A stretch of DNA of 64,000 nucleotides from Phycisphaerales bacterium PN19_bin_20. GTDB lineage: Bacteria; Planctomycetota; Phycisphaerae; Phycisphaerales; UBA1924. This document shows positions 1 through 8,922 of the stretch, one piece after another; within the stretch, counting starts at the first letter, position 1; the number at the start of each line of letters is the position of its first letter. The position numbers and the translations under genes were made by a program. Under the pieces are notes generated by a model. It worked only from the letters and a program-made list of their open reading frames with translations, did no database searches and was not told the DNA's origin. The stretch is taken from the NCBI GenBank assembly GCA_021173225.1, contig JAJOLK010000001.1:212231-276230 (forward strand), written 5' to 3'.

Positions 1-702
1 CCCCAAGTGCTCGATCGCCGACAGCTCATGCACCAGCCGCACATCATGCTCAGCCCACTTCGCGCGTGACGGCTCGTGCTCATCCAAATACATCGCACCC
101 AGATCGCCCGCTGTCCCCTCCACCGCCGCACACTTAAACGCGTGCTTATCGCACAGCCGCCGCAGCGTCACCATCCCGCCCGCTGACATCCCGCCAATCG
201 CCATGCGCGACAGATCAAACGCCCCGCCAAACCGCGCATCACCCAGCGCCCGCACAACGCCATCAATCTCTCCTACGGCTTGCGCGACCACTTCTAATGT
301 CCGCCCCGGCTCCTGCATCGCCGCGTCAAACCGCTCGCCGTGCCCCGGAAGGTCAAGCGCCACCGCCGCTAGCCCCGCACGCACCCACCGCAAGTACCGC
401 CCATTATCCAGCTCTTTGCTCACCGTTCTGCCATGCAGCCAGATCACCGTCGCCGCTGGCCGCGACCAGTCCGGGTGCGCCAGCAGTGCCGGCACACCAC
501 CGTTGCCCGTCCCTCCACCACCACCACCACCACCACCGCCACCCTGACCATCACGCTCACCTCCACGCTCATCACCGCCGTCAACTGCAAGCCGCTCAAA
601 CCGCGTCACAGCCGTCAGCGCCGTGGGGAACAAGTAGCTGGCCCCCCGCGCCGGCGCGGCCTTCGGGTTCTGAAACGCATCTGCGTCAAGGGGTGTGGTC
701 AT
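1..702 (-). CDS. alpha/beta hydrolase (3' end beyond window)
   Basis: Read on the minus strand from ATG at 702; the frame stays open to base 1, so 234 codons are seen and the C-terminus is missing. The oxyanion-type segment 'VIWLHGR' and the nucleophile elbow GMSAGG (G-x-S-x-G) mark a serine hydrolase of the alpha/beta fold, with 'LDLPGHGER' between them as in dienelactone hydrolase or esterase relatives. A run of about ten glycines (GGN codons, plus bases near 530-560) interrupts the N-terminal part and is probably a disordered insertion. It diverges from the gene at 754 with a 51-bp spacer. Substrate unknown. Confidence 0.75.
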   Translation of the reverse strand, partial: MTTPLDADAFQNPKAAPARGASYLFPTALTAVTRFERLAVDGGDERGGERDGQGGGGGGGGGGGTGNGGVPALLAHPDWSRPAATVIWLHGRTVSKELDNGRYLRWVRAGLAAVALDLPGHGERFDAAMQEPGRTLEVVAQAVGEIDGVVRALGDARFGGAFDLSRMAIGGMSAGGMVTLRRLCDKHAFKCAAVEGTAGDLGAMYLDEHEPSRAKWAEHDVRLVHELSAIEHLG

Positions 703-753
703 AGGGCAAGTGTGGGCCCGGTCTCGCCCCGGCTCAAGGGCTTATGCTTGCCC

Positions 754-1692
754 ATGCCGTCAGAAACGATGAAAGTGCTGCTCAACGGGCTGATCGACTA
801 CGCCGGGCTCTTCCCCCCCGCCCAGCTCAGCATGGCCGACGCCGTCGCCGAGTTCGCGCGCCAGCGCCGCAGCCCGCACGCCTTCGCGCTCGCCCGCTTC
901 ATCTGCCCGCTCACGCGCATCGATGAATGGACCGCCGCCGCCGCCAACCACCTCGCCACCGAAAAGCCCCCGGCAGACCAGCCCGCCCCCGACGCCTGGG
1001 GCCTGAGCGTCCTCCTTGACGGGCCCCTCGACGCCGCCCTCGCCGCCATCGAACGCTTCAATGACCATCACGCCCTGGGCGCTCAGCACAAGCACGCCCA
1101 CAGCGCCGTGATCGACACCATCGAGATCAAGGTCCAAACCCCAGAGATCATCGACAAAGCTATAAACCTCCTGCCAGAGGACCTCTTCCCCTTCTTCGAA
1201 GTCCCACCCGACGCCGACTTCCGCGGCTTCGCCGCCGCACTCGCGGGCACAGGCTTTGGCGCCAAGCTCCGCACCGGCGGCGTCGTCCCCCAGGCCATCC
1301 CCACCTGCGAACGCGTCGCCGACTTCCTCATCACCTTCGGCCAGGCCGACGTCCCCATCAAGTGCACCGCCGGGCTCCATCACCCTATCCGCGGCGAGTA
1401 CGCCCTGACCTACGCCCCCGATTCGCCCCGCGGCGTCATGCACGGGTTCCTCAACGTGTTCCTCGCCGCCGCCATGGTCCGCGCCGGCCGCACAGACCGC
1501 GTTAAGCTCATCGCTCTGCTGAGCGAAACCACCCCGCAGGCCTTCAACCTCGGCCCCTCCAGCGCCGCCTGGCGCGACCTGCGCATCGACCTTGACCAGC
1601 TCGCCGAGGCCCGCGAAGAGTTCGCCATCTGCTTCGGCTCGTGCTCCTTCCGTGAGCCCATAGCCGAACTCACCGCCCTCGGCCAGCTATGA
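754..1692 (+). CDS. conserved protein of unknown function
   Basis: 312 aa, no signal peptide and no membrane segment. The N-terminus 'MKVLLNGLIDYAGLFPPA' follows a short leader; the segment 'AKLRTGGVVPQAIP' and the His-containing 'CTAGLHHPIRGEY' look like conserved active-site-type blocks. I recall similar proteins of unknown role in planctomycetes and acidobacteria, but no reaction can be assigned. The frame is open upstream to 433, but that extension is proline/threonine-rich and lies opposite the hydrolase gene, so the ATG at 754 was chosen. Confidence 0.75.
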   Translation: MPSETMKVLLNGLIDYAGLFPPAQLSMADAVAEFARQRRSPHAFALARFICPLTRIDEWTAAAANHLATEKPPADQPAPDAWGLSVLLDGPLDAALAAIERFNDHHALGAQHKHAHSAVIDTIEIKVQTPEIIDKAINLLPEDLFPFFEVPPDADFRGFAAALAGTGFGAKLRTGGVVPQAIPTCERVADFLITFGQADVPIKCTAGLHHPIRGEYALTYAPDSPRGVMHGFLNVFLAAAMVRAGRTDRVKLIALLSETTPQAFNLGPSSAAWRDLRIDLDQLAEAREEFAICFGSCSFREPIAELTALGQL

Positions 1693-1722
1693 CCCAGCGC
1701 GACGCCGCCTCACCGCAAGAGC

Positions 1723-2640
1723 ATGTCCCCCGCTGACTTCACCATCACGCGCCCGCTGCGCCCAGGGCCGATGGGCCAGCGCTGGCTCGCGCTCCACAAG
1801 CAGCGCAACACCAGCCACACACTCCACCGACCCAACCTCGACCCCGCGCATCTCGCCCCCGCGCATCTCGCCCCCGCGCATCTCACCCCCGCACACCAGC
1901 CCACCACCTACCACCGAGCACTCGCGCGCCTGCAAGCACTCACCCACCCGCACATCCTCGCCGTGCAAGCCTTCGGCGTCGACGCCGACGGCCCATGGGC
2001 CGCCACCGATTACACCGGCGACGCCGACGGCATCGTCACCCTCGACTCGCTACTGACCGCCAAGGGTGCCTCGCTGAGCCTCGAAGAAGCGCGCCGCACG
2101 CTCGAACAACTCCTCGACGCCGCCCGCGCCGCCCACCGCGCAGGCCTTGCACACGCCACGCTCACCATGGACCAGGTCCACGTTGAACGCAACGGCGCGC
2201 TCCGCATCGAGTTCTACGCCCTGCGCCGCCTCCTCGCCGCCGCCGCCTTCGCACCACATCAGCTCGATACCCCAATCGAAACCCCCGCCCTCGCCCATTC
2301 CAACGCCTACCTCGCCGCGCACTCGCCAGCCAGCGCGAGCGCCACCACCGCCGCAGCAGCTCTCGCCGCTGACCAGCGTGAAGAGGTCCGCTCGGCCCTG
2401 CGCATCGCCTACCAGCTCGTCACCGGCCTCGCGCCCATCGAGCCGCTGATCCCCGTCGAGGAAATGGTCGAGCACATCGATGAGTCCTGGCCCGCGCTCT
2501 TTGAGACCGGCCTCGGACCCACCGGCTTTACCAGCGCCGCTCACGCCTGGTCCGCCGCCCACGCCTGTCGTATTGGGCGTGAACGCCCCTGGGCCATCGG
2601 CCCCGCGCGATACTTGCTCACACCTCGCCCGCGCGCCTGA
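1723..2640 (+). CDS. degenerate protein-kinase-like protein
   Basis: 305 aa. The layout resembles a Ser/Thr kinase lobe pair: an N-terminal 'PLRPGPMGQRWLALH' in the place of a glycine loop, 'LTHPHILAVQAFG' like the alphaC-beta4 region, and 'AHRAGLAHATLTMDQVHV' where HRDLKPxN should be. The catalytic HRD and DFG motifs are absent (ATL and EFY in their places), so it should not be an active kinase. Residues about 42-58 are three tandem copies of a PAHLA unit, encoded by a 12-bp DNA repeat at about 1850-1890. It follows the 754 gene by 30 bp and may be co-transcribed. Pseudokinase is an inference from spacing of motifs. Confidence 0.6.
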   Translation: MSPADFTITRPLRPGPMGQRWLALHKQRNTSHTLHRPNLDPAHLAPAHLAPAHLTPAHQPTTYHRALARLQALTHPHILAVQAFGVDADGPWAATDYTGDADGIVTLDSLLTAKGASLSLEEARRTLEQLLDAARAAHRAGLAHATLTMDQVHVERNGALRIEFYALRRLLAAAAFAPHQLDTPIETPALAHSNAYLAAHSPASASATTAAAALAADQREEVRSALRIAYQLVTGLAPIEPLIPVEEMVEHIDESWPALFETGLGPTGFTSAAHAWSAAHACRIGRERPWAIGPARYLLTPRPRA

Positions 2641-3043
2641 GCGGCCCCTCGTCCTCCCACGCCCAGCCCGCCGCTCGCTGCGCGTCAAGCTCGCGGTGCA
2701 AAATCGCCACGTTCAACCGGTTGCTCCTGATGAACAAGTCGGCGATGTCACCCGCCAGCGGCACATTGCCCACCAGCAGGTCCAGCAGCACCCAGCCCAA
2801 CATCTTCAGCAGCGCGATGTTGCGCACCCGCAGCTTCCACGCGTGGTAGATCACAAACAGCGCCATCAGCGCCGCGACCACATCGCCCACCACCGGCACC
2901 AGCCCGATCACCGAGTCCAGCCCCGCGCGAACCTTCGTCCCCGGAATCGCAAACCCCGCGTCCATCAGCCGCGCAAACCGGTCCACACGCGCGATCGCGC
3001 TTTGCCGCTCCGCCACGCTCCGGTACCGGCGCAGCGGGTTCAT
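2618..3043 (-). CDS. DUF4112-type small membrane-associated protein
   Basis: 141 aa starting with MNPLRRYRSV. The block 'RVDRFARLMDAGFAIPGT' followed by 'LDSVIGLVPVVGDVVAAL' and 'NVPLAGDIADLFIRSNRLN' is the DUF4112 signature, with one or two hydrophobic helices around the G-x-V-P-x-x-G-D repeats. Its ATG overlaps the stop of the upstream UspA gene (ATGA), so the two are a translationally coupled pair. The last bases overlap the end of the convergent gene at 1723-2640 by 23 bp. Function unknown. Confidence 0.75.
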   Translation of the reverse strand: MNPLRRYRSVAERQSAIARVDRFARLMDAGFAIPGTKVRAGLDSVIGLVPVVGDVVAALMALFVIYHAWKLRVRNIALLKMLGWVLLDLLVGNVPLAGDIADLFIRSNRLNVAILHRELDAQRAAGWAWEDEGPLRRAGEV

Positions 3044-3567
3044 CGCACCACCAGCACCGAGCACGGCGCGTGCCGAACTACATGCTCAGCCACAGAGCCC
3101 AGCATCACACGCGAGAGCCCCGTCCGCCCGTGCGTGCCCACGACCACCAGCGTCGCGCCCCACGCCCGGGCACGCTCGCACACCGCGTGATCGGCGCGAC
3201 CAAGCTCCAAGAACAGCTCGGCCTTGCAAACAAGCTCTTTGGCCGCCAAGTCCAGCACCGCGCGACCCTCGATCTTCAAGTCGGTAAACAGCGACGCGGA
3301 CGGAAAGACCTCCGGCGAGATCGCCGGCAGCGGATCAACCACATGCACCAGCGCCAAGCTCACGCTTGATGCGCCAGCCACACCCGCCACATCCGCCACA
3401 CCCGCCGCGCGCGCCGCGCCCGACGCACCAGCCGCGCCTGCGTGAGCTACAAGCTGGCGCGCCGCGCGCAGCGCCGTCAAGCCGCCCGGTGATCCGTCCA
3501 CCGCCACCAGCACCCGCGCGGCACCGCCTTCGACCCCTACGCCCATCGTGCTCGTTCCAGCGTTCAT
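3040..3567 (-). CDS. universal stress protein, UspA family
   Basis: 175 aa. The N-terminal 'RVLVAVDGSPGGLTALRAA' and the C-terminal 'VVVGTHGRTGLSRVMLGSV' followed by 'HAPCSVLVVR' are the two halves of the Usp ATP-binding fold; the G-2x-G-9x-G(S) signature is intact, suggesting a nucleotide-binding member. Between them lies an Ala/Gly/Val-rich low-complexity insertion of about 30 residues (plus bases 3375-3450) not usual for the family. An upstream in-frame extension to 4392 lies over the SOUL gene and was rejected. First gene of a pair with the DUF4112 protein. Confidence 0.85.
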   Translation of the reverse strand: MNAGTSTMGVGVEGGAARVLVAVDGSPGGLTALRAARQLVAHAGAAGASGAARAAGVADVAGVAGASSVSLALVHVVDPLPAISPEVFPSASLFTDLKIEGRAVLDLAAKELVCKAELFLELGRADHAVCERARAWGATLVVVGTHGRTGLSRVMLGSVAEHVVRHAPCSVLVVR

Positions 3568-3681
3568 CGTGCGCCCCTTTCCAAGCATTCTTGCCCTACC
3601 ACGCGCGGCCCGCCGCACGTCGCGCTCTTCTATCATCAGACTGTGTCCGCGCGACTGCGCCCGTTCTAACGAAGGAATCAC

Positions 3682-4635
3682 ATGCCGAATCTTTCGCCCT
3701 TGGCCCGCCTTGCTCGCGTACTGGCCGCACCCGCTGCCGTGTTCGGTCTCAGCTCGTGCACGCTCAGCAACCTCAGCCCCGCGCGCGTGATGACTGATCA
3801 AGAGAAGCGCGCCGCGGCCGTAACTCCCACCACGCCCGGGTCCACGCCCGTCGCGCCCATCCCGCTCCCCGAGGTTGCTTTCGGCCAGGCCCTGCGCGTC
3901 GGGGGTGACTTGGCCATCACCGCGAAGCGCGAAGGCAACGGCGACAGCGAAACCTGGGCCGTCGGCACCGCGCTGATCAACACGCCGCTGCCCGTTGGAT
4001 ACGCGCCGCCGACGCCACCGGGTGCCATTGACCTCAAGCGTTACTCCTCGCTGCGCCGCGCCGAATACACCGGCACCATCACGCCCGCCCTGGGCATGAA
4101 CTTCGGCTTCTTCCCGCTGTTTAACCACATCAAGCGGCGCGACATCGCCATGACCAGCCCCGTCGAGATGGACTATCGGGGCCTGATGGAGCCCGCGGCA
4201 GACCAGCCGCCCGCCGCAGACCCGCAGCTCAAGCCCGCCTCGACGGACAAAGTTCCGAGCGACTGGACGATGAGCTTCCTCTACCGCAAGCAAGAGCAAG
4301 GCCCCGCCGGTGCCGACAGCAAGGACGCGCGGATCAGCGTCGTCGACACGCCCGAACGCCTCGTTGTCGCGCTCGGCTTCCAGGGCGGCCAAGGCCTTGG
4401 CCGCATGAAGAAAGAGCTTGATGTTCTGGCCGAGTGGCTCGCCGCCGACGCGCGGTGGGAGCCCGCAGGCGAGCCCCGCGCGCTGTACTACAACGGGCCC
4501 GATCGCCGCGACCGCGACAAGTGGGGCGAGGTGCAGCTCCCCGTCCGCCCGCGCCGCGCGGCCAAGCCCGAGGCGTTTAGGCCCGAAACGGTTAGGCCCG
4601 AGGCGGTTAAGCCTGCGCCTGCCGCCACACCCTGA
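3682..4635 (+). CDS. SOUL-family heme-binding-like lipoprotein
   Basis: 317 aa. A signal sequence ends in a lipobox (FGLSSC, Cys at about residue 26), so it should be lipid-anchored in an envelope membrane. The segment 'RRAEYTGTITPALGMNFGFF' and 'FNHIKRRDIAMTSPVEM' match the SOUL fold, in which 'IAMTSPV' is the hallmark. The tail from about residue 290 is a degenerate five-residue repeat (PEAxR/K P) from a 15-bp DNA repeat at 4565-4615. Heme binding is family knowledge, not shown here. It diverges from the UspA gene. Confidence 0.7.
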   Translation: MPNLSPLARLARVLAAPAAVFGLSSCTLSNLSPARVMTDQEKRAAAVTPTTPGSTPVAPIPLPEVAFGQALRVGGDLAITAKREGNGDSETWAVGTALINTPLPVGYAPPTPPGAIDLKRYSSLRRAEYTGTITPALGMNFGFFPLFNHIKRRDIAMTSPVEMDYRGLMEPAADQPPAADPQLKPASTDKVPSDWTMSFLYRKQEQGPAGADSKDARISVVDTPERLVVALGFQGGQGLGRMKKELDVLAEWLAADARWEPAGEPRALYYNGPDRRDRDKWGEVQLPVRPRRAAKPEAFRPETVRPEAVKPAPAATP

Positions 4636-4674
4636 CGTGCCCGCCGCGTAGCAAGCCCCGCTACGCTCAAGCCG

Positions 4675-5349
4675 ATGGCTACCTCGCGCAACCCGACACT
4701 CGTTCCCTCATCGGTGGGCCCGCACGCATTGCGCCGCCCGATCGCCCCATTAAGCTTGCTCGCGATGCTGCTCATCGCCGCGATGCCCGGCTGCGGGCAG
4801 CTGCGCCTCTCAAGCTTCATGCGCGGCGAGCAGCTCAAGACCACCTCCGAAATCGGCGGTGCGCAGCTTGCGCCCGCCTGGCGCACCAGCGTTTATGCCG
4901 ACCGCGACGCGCAGTCCGCCGACCTTTACCTTTCAGACCTTCCACCCGAGCGCCTGGCCGACCTGCGCGACCCGATGACCGACCTGGCCGGCACGATCGT
5001 TCACGTCGCGATCTTCCTCGAGCCCAAGGCCGGTGCCACACCGATTGACCCCAGCGCCTGCAACGCCGCCGTGCGACAGCTCGTGCTCGCGCAAGGCACA
5101 CTTGGCCTCTACGGCGGTGGTGGGTTCGTCGTCCCCAGCGGCCTGGGCGACGCAAAGCTCACCGCCAGCGTGCGCGGCGCAACCCTGCGTTTGGTCCGCA
5201 CCGGCCCGGGCTTTGATGATCTGCTCGGGCCCAGCACCGTCTCTGGCGTGATCCGCGCCACGCGCGACCCGGGCCTCGCGCGCGTCATGGCCCAGCGACT
5301 GCAAGACCTCGGCGGGCCTTTGAAGCCGGTAGAGGTTGCGGGCCGCTAA
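4675..5349 (+). CDS. small lipoprotein of unknown function
   Basis: 224 aa. After a basic N-terminus, hydrophobic residues about 24-38 end in 'MPGC', a lipobox, so it is probably lipid-anchored. The mature part contains 'GTIVHVAIFLEPKAGATPID' and 'GTLGLYGGGGFVVPSG', suggesting a beta-rich domain; I do not recognise the family. It lies 39 bp after the SOUL lipoprotein on the same strand and may share its transcript. Confidence 0.7.
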   Translation: MATSRNPTLVPSSVGPHALRRPIAPLSLLAMLLIAAMPGCGQLRLSSFMRGEQLKTTSEIGGAQLAPAWRTSVYADRDAQSADLYLSDLPPERLADLRDPMTDLAGTIVHVAIFLEPKAGATPIDPSACNAAVRQLVLAQGTLGLYGGGGFVVPSGLGDAKLTASVRGATLRLVRTGPGFDDLLGPSTVSGVIRATRDPGLARVMAQRLQDLGGPLKPVEVAGR

Positions 5350-5606
5350 CGCATCGCGCGCACGCTGCGCGGCGCGTGTAGCTTGCCCAAATGGCCGTAA
5401 CACCGGGGGTCGGCGCAGAAGGCCGAACTTTCAGCGCGGGCGCGAATTCTCAGATCGTTTAGACGCCTCTATGGCGGGCGTGAAGGGCCCTTCTGGCCGT
5501 CGATCGCCGGCCCGACCTGGGCCCTGGTTGATCCTGCCGCGTGGCTTATAAGCGATCGTGGCGGGTCGCGTTGAACCGCGCCTTTGAGCGCACTCTTGCG
5601 GTGATC

Positions 5607-6401
5607 TCAGGGCCTGACGGCGCTTGCTTCGGGTTCAAGCGTCGGGGTCAGCGCGCGGCCCTCGCGCACGAAGCGCAGCCCGTAGACCGGCCCAAGTCGC
5701 TGCGGCGTCAGGACGTCACTGACCGCGCCGCTAGCCGCGAGCGTGCCGTCACAGCTCAAGAGCGCGGCGTCATCAGCATGGGCGAGGGCGAGGGTCAGCT
5801 CGTGCATGACGATGAGCACGGCGCAGCCACGCCGGGCCATGTTGTGCAGCAGCGCGAGAGCGCGAAGCGCGTGGGCGGGGTCCATGGCGCTAATGGGCTC
5901 GTCGGCCAGCAGCGTGGTGCCTGCGAGGTCGTCAGTGGCTGATGCAGGCGCGGTGGTGAGCTGGGCGAGCGCGCGGGCCAGGCTGACGCGCTGCTGCTGG
6001 CCGGTGGAGAGCTCGCCGAGCGGGCGGTGCGCGTCGCGCGTCAGGCCCAGAGCTTCGAGGGCGGCGTCGATGATCGCGGGGCTCGGCCCGCGCGCGTGGC
6101 GGCCAAGCTCGACGACGCGGCGGACGTCCATCGGTGCCGCGAGGGTTGGCCGCTGCGCGACATAGGCGATGCGCGCGGCGCGCTGTGCGGGAGTGAAGGT
6201 TGCGAGGGGTTGCGAGTCAAGTGTGACGGCACCTGCGGTGGGTTCAAGTGTGCCCAGCAGTGCGCGAAGCAGGGTGCTTTTGCCGGCGCCGTTGGGCCCG
6301 ATGATCGCAGTGACGCGCGCGGGCGTGCAGGCGAGGCTCAGCGGCCCCAGGACGCGCGGGCCGCCGCGGTACTGGGCGCAGAGGTCTGTGCAAGCGAGCA
6401 T
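5607..6401 (-). CDS. ABC transporter ATP-binding protein, FecE/HmuV type
   Basis: 264 aa. Walker A is GPNGAGKST (about residues 35-43), followed by Q-loop 'VAQRP', signature 'LSTGQQQRVSLARAL', Walker B 'TLLADEP' and H-loop 'IVMHEL'. The order and length fit ATPases for iron-siderophore, heme or cobalamin import. A short insertion (APASATDDLAG) separates the signature from Walker B. No permease or binding protein is adjacent, so substrate is undetermined. The start ATG at 6401 precedes 'LACTDLCAQYRGGPRVL'; the longer open frame upstream runs into the next gene's leader. Confidence 0.85.
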   Translation of the reverse strand: MLACTDLCAQYRGGPRVLGPLSLACTPARVTAIIGPNGAGKSTLLRALLGTLEPTAGAVTLDSQPLATFTPAQRAARIAYVAQRPTLAAPMDVRRVVELGRHARGPSPAIIDAALEALGLTRDAHRPLGELSTGQQQRVSLARALAQLTTAPASATDDLAGTTLLADEPISAMDPAHALRALALLHNMARRGCAVLIVMHELTLALAHADDAALLSCDGTLAASGAVSDVLTPQRLGPVYGLRFVREGRALTPTLEPEASAVRP

Positions 6402-6579
6402 GGGCGAGGGTAGGGGAGAGCGGGTCTGCGGAACGAAGCAGGAATAAGCGACGTGCGACGTATGACGAGTGATGAGCGATGAGCGATGAGGATTGGACCC
6501 GCGTCCCGATGGCAGGATGGAATCCTGCCCCACGCAAGCCTGCGCACGGCGGGTTGAAGAGGTCGCTATCCTGCGGGCT

Positions 6580-7590
6580 ATGAGCGCGATTACCACAGTG
6601 GCCGTGACGGGCGCGAGCGGGTTTGTTGGGCGTGCGGTGGTCGATGAGCTGTTGGCGCGTGGGTACGCCGTCAAGGCGTTGGTGCGTGACGCGGCAAAGG
6701 CTGCCAACGTTCTGCCCAAGGACGAGGACCTGCGGCTGGTGCCGGGTGATGCGGCGGACGCGTCGGCGGTGAACGCGCTGCTTGATGGCTGCCAGGCGGC
6801 GGTGCACCTGGTGGGCATCATCCGTGAGGTGCGCGAGTCTGGTCGCTTGCCGCAATCGTTTCGGCGTTGCCACGTGGACGCGACGCGTGCGGTGGTCGAG
6901 GGTTGCAAGGCGGCGGGCGTGCCGCGGCTGGTACACATGTCAGCCATCGGCGTGGCGCCGGACGCGAAGGCGGAGTATCACACGACCAAGTACGAGGCCG
7001 AGCAGATCGTGCGGCGTAGTGGGCTGGACTGGACGGTGATGCGTCCCGGGGTGATCCACGGGAAGGACGGCGAGCTGGTCAAGCAGCTGCGCGAGCTGGC
7101 GCGGGGCGACAGCCCGCCGTGGTTCTTCATGCCGTACTTTGTGCGGATCGACGAGCCTGAGGAGGGCGTGTTTTTGCCGCGTTTGGTGCTGACGGCGGCC
7201 AAGTTGGCCCCGGTGCTTGTGCAGGATGTGGCGGCGGTGTTTGCGGAGGCGATTGCGCGGCCGCAGACTATCGGCGAGGTGTACAACGTGGTTGGGCCTG
7301 AGGTGCTGGACTGGCGCGAGTTTACCGAGGCGCTGCGTGACGGGCTTCCGGGGACGGACAAGGGGCTGCCGACGCTGCCGGTGCCCGGCGCGCACGCGGC
7401 GTTGATTGCGCAGGTGGCGAAGGTGCTGGGCGTGGGCGGGCTGCTGCCGTTTGATGCCGGTCAGGCGCAGATGGCGACGCTGGACTCTGACGCGGACCTT
7501 GACAAGCTGCGTGCGCACCTTGGTGTTGAGCCGGTAGGTTTCAAGTCGGCGCTGCGGGCGTATGCGGGGCAGATGCCAGCGTTTACCTGA
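6580..7590 (+). CDS. NAD(P)-binding NDUFA9-like epimerase/reductase
   Basis: 336 aa extended/atypical SDR. The cofactor loop is TGASGFVGRAV near the N-terminus; 'VHLVGIIREV' and 'VHMSAIGVAPDAKAEYHTTKYEAE' with the Y-x-x-x-K pair, then 'WTVMRPGVIHGKDGE', are typical of the complex I NDUFA9/UDP-sugar-epimerase-like group. The likely role is NAD(P)H-linked redox or isomerisation of an unknown small molecule; a complex I association is known only for the mitochondrial relative. Transcribed toward asd, which begins 30 bp downstream. Confidence 0.8.
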   Translation: MSAITTVAVTGASGFVGRAVVDELLARGYAVKALVRDAAKAANVLPKDEDLRLVPGDAADASAVNALLDGCQAAVHLVGIIREVRESGRLPQSFRRCHVDATRAVVEGCKAAGVPRLVHMSAIGVAPDAKAEYHTTKYEAEQIVRRSGLDWTVMRPGVIHGKDGELVKQLRELARGDSPPWFFMPYFVRIDEPEEGVFLPRLVLTAAKLAPVLVQDVAAVFAEAIARPQTIGEVYNVVGPEVLDWREFTEALRDGLPGTDKGLPTLPVPGAHAALIAQVAKVLGVGGLLPFDAGQAQMATLDSDADLDKLRAHLGVEPVGFKSALRAYAGQMPAFT

Positions 7591-7620
7591 AGCGCGGCGC
7601 TTGCGCTACGCTGGGCGGCG

Positions 7621-8769
7621 ATGAACACGGCAAGAAACTCAGCGGCGGACGGCCCGAGCGTGGCGGTGGTTGGCGCGACGGGCGCGGTAGGGCGCGAGAT
7701 GCTGGCGGTGCTCGAGCAGCGTGCGTTCAAGCACCGAGAGGTGCGTGCGTTCGCGTCGGTGCGGTCTGCCGGGCAGAAGCTTGCGTATCGCGGCGGCGAG
7801 CTGGTGGTGGAGGCGCTGACGGACCAGTGGCCGCCGTCGGGTGGCGGCGCGATTGACTGCGCGCTGTTGAGCGCGGGCTCTGGCATCAGCAAGGCGATGG
7901 GCCCGAAGATGGCGGCAAGCGGGACGGTGGTGATTGACAACTCGTCGGCGTTCCGGATGACGGCGGGTGTGCCGCTGACGATCCCGGAGGTGAACCCGCT
8001 GAGCGTGGCGGGGCTGGTTCGTAAGAGTGGTGGTGGTGGTGGCGCGATTATTGCGAACCCCAACTGCAGCACGATCATTTTGCTGATGGCGGTGACGCCG
8101 CTGCATCGGGCGTTTGGGGTTGAGCGGCTTGTGGTGAGCACGTATCAGGCGGCGAGCGGGGCGGGCTGGCAGGGGATGGAGGCGCTGGAGCGCGAGACGC
8201 GCGCGGTGCTGGGCGGCGAGGCGGCGAGCGCAACGGTGTTTCCTGAGCCGTACGCGTTTAACTTGTTTAGCCACAACTCATCGGTGGATGTGGCGACGGG
8301 TCGGAACGTGGAAGAGCAGAAGATGATCGACGAGACGCGGAAGATCTGGAGTGAGCTGGGGGTTGGGCTGGGGGGTGAGTTGGGCGGTAGTGGTGTGCGC
8401 TTGAGCGCGACGTGCGTGCGTGTGCCGGTGATGCGGGCGCATTGCGAGAGCGTGAACGTGACGCTGTCGCGCGAGACGACGCTGGCGGAGGTGCGGGCGG
8501 TGCTGGCGCGTGCGGCGGGGGTGCGGATGATGGACGATCGGGCGGGCAACTCGTTCCCGACGCCGCTGAAGGCGAGCGGGGGCGATGACGTGCTGGTTGG
8601 GCGGCTGCGGGTTGATCCAGGGCAGTTGCCAACGGGCGTGGGGGCTGGAGTGGATTTGGAGCGTGTTTCGACGCGTGGGTTTGACTTGTTTGTGGCGGGG
8701 GATCAGCTTCGCAAGGGCGCGGCGCAGAACGCCGTGCAGATCGCGGAGATGATCTTCGGGGGCTCGTGA
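7621..8769 (+). CDS. asd: aspartate-semialdehyde dehydrogenase
   Basis: 382 aa cytosolic enzyme reducing aspartyl-phosphate to aspartate semialdehyde with NADPH, the step shared by lysine, threonine and methionine synthesis. The N-terminal VGATGAVGREM binds NADP, the active-site NPNCST places the nucleophile at Cys149, and 'VSTYQAASGAGW' plus 'RVPVMRAHCESV' are family blocks. It is somewhat longer than the usual 335-370 aa because of Gly-rich insertions (about residues 138-143 and a Gly/Leu stretch near 245-255). Starts 30 bp after the NDUFA9-like gene. Substrate supplier (fused aspartokinase) lies at 47 kb. Confidence 0.93.
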   Translation: MNTARNSAADGPSVAVVGATGAVGREMLAVLEQRAFKHREVRAFASVRSAGQKLAYRGGELVVEALTDQWPPSGGGAIDCALLSAGSGISKAMGPKMAASGTVVIDNSSAFRMTAGVPLTIPEVNPLSVAGLVRKSGGGGGAIIANPNCSTIILLMAVTPLHRAFGVERLVVSTYQAASGAGWQGMEALERETRAVLGGEAASATVFPEPYAFNLFSHNSSVDVATGRNVEEQKMIDETRKIWSELGVGLGGELGGSGVRLSATCVRVPVMRAHCESVNVTLSRETTLAEVRAVLARAAGVRMMDDRAGNSFPTPLKASGGDDVLVGRLRVDPGQLPTGVGAGVDLERVSTRGFDLFVAGDQLRKGAAQNAVQIAEMIFGGS

Positions 8770-8922
8770 ACCGCGCGGAGCGCGAGCTTCAAGCATGAAA
8801 AAACTCGGGCTCAGTTTCCCGCGCGGCGCGTGGGGGTGCCCGAAGCAGTGCGGGCCACTGGGAGTGGGTGGGCGGGGCGTGCGCGGGCGGGGCGTGCGTG
8901 GGCGGGCCACTATCGTTGCATC

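Noticed and set aside
5525..5541. A 15-base match to the 5' end of archaeal/eukaryotic small-subunit rRNA (CTGGTTGATCCTGCC).
   Set aside because: The similarity stops at once on both sides and no further rRNA helices follow; chance or contamination-like coincidence.
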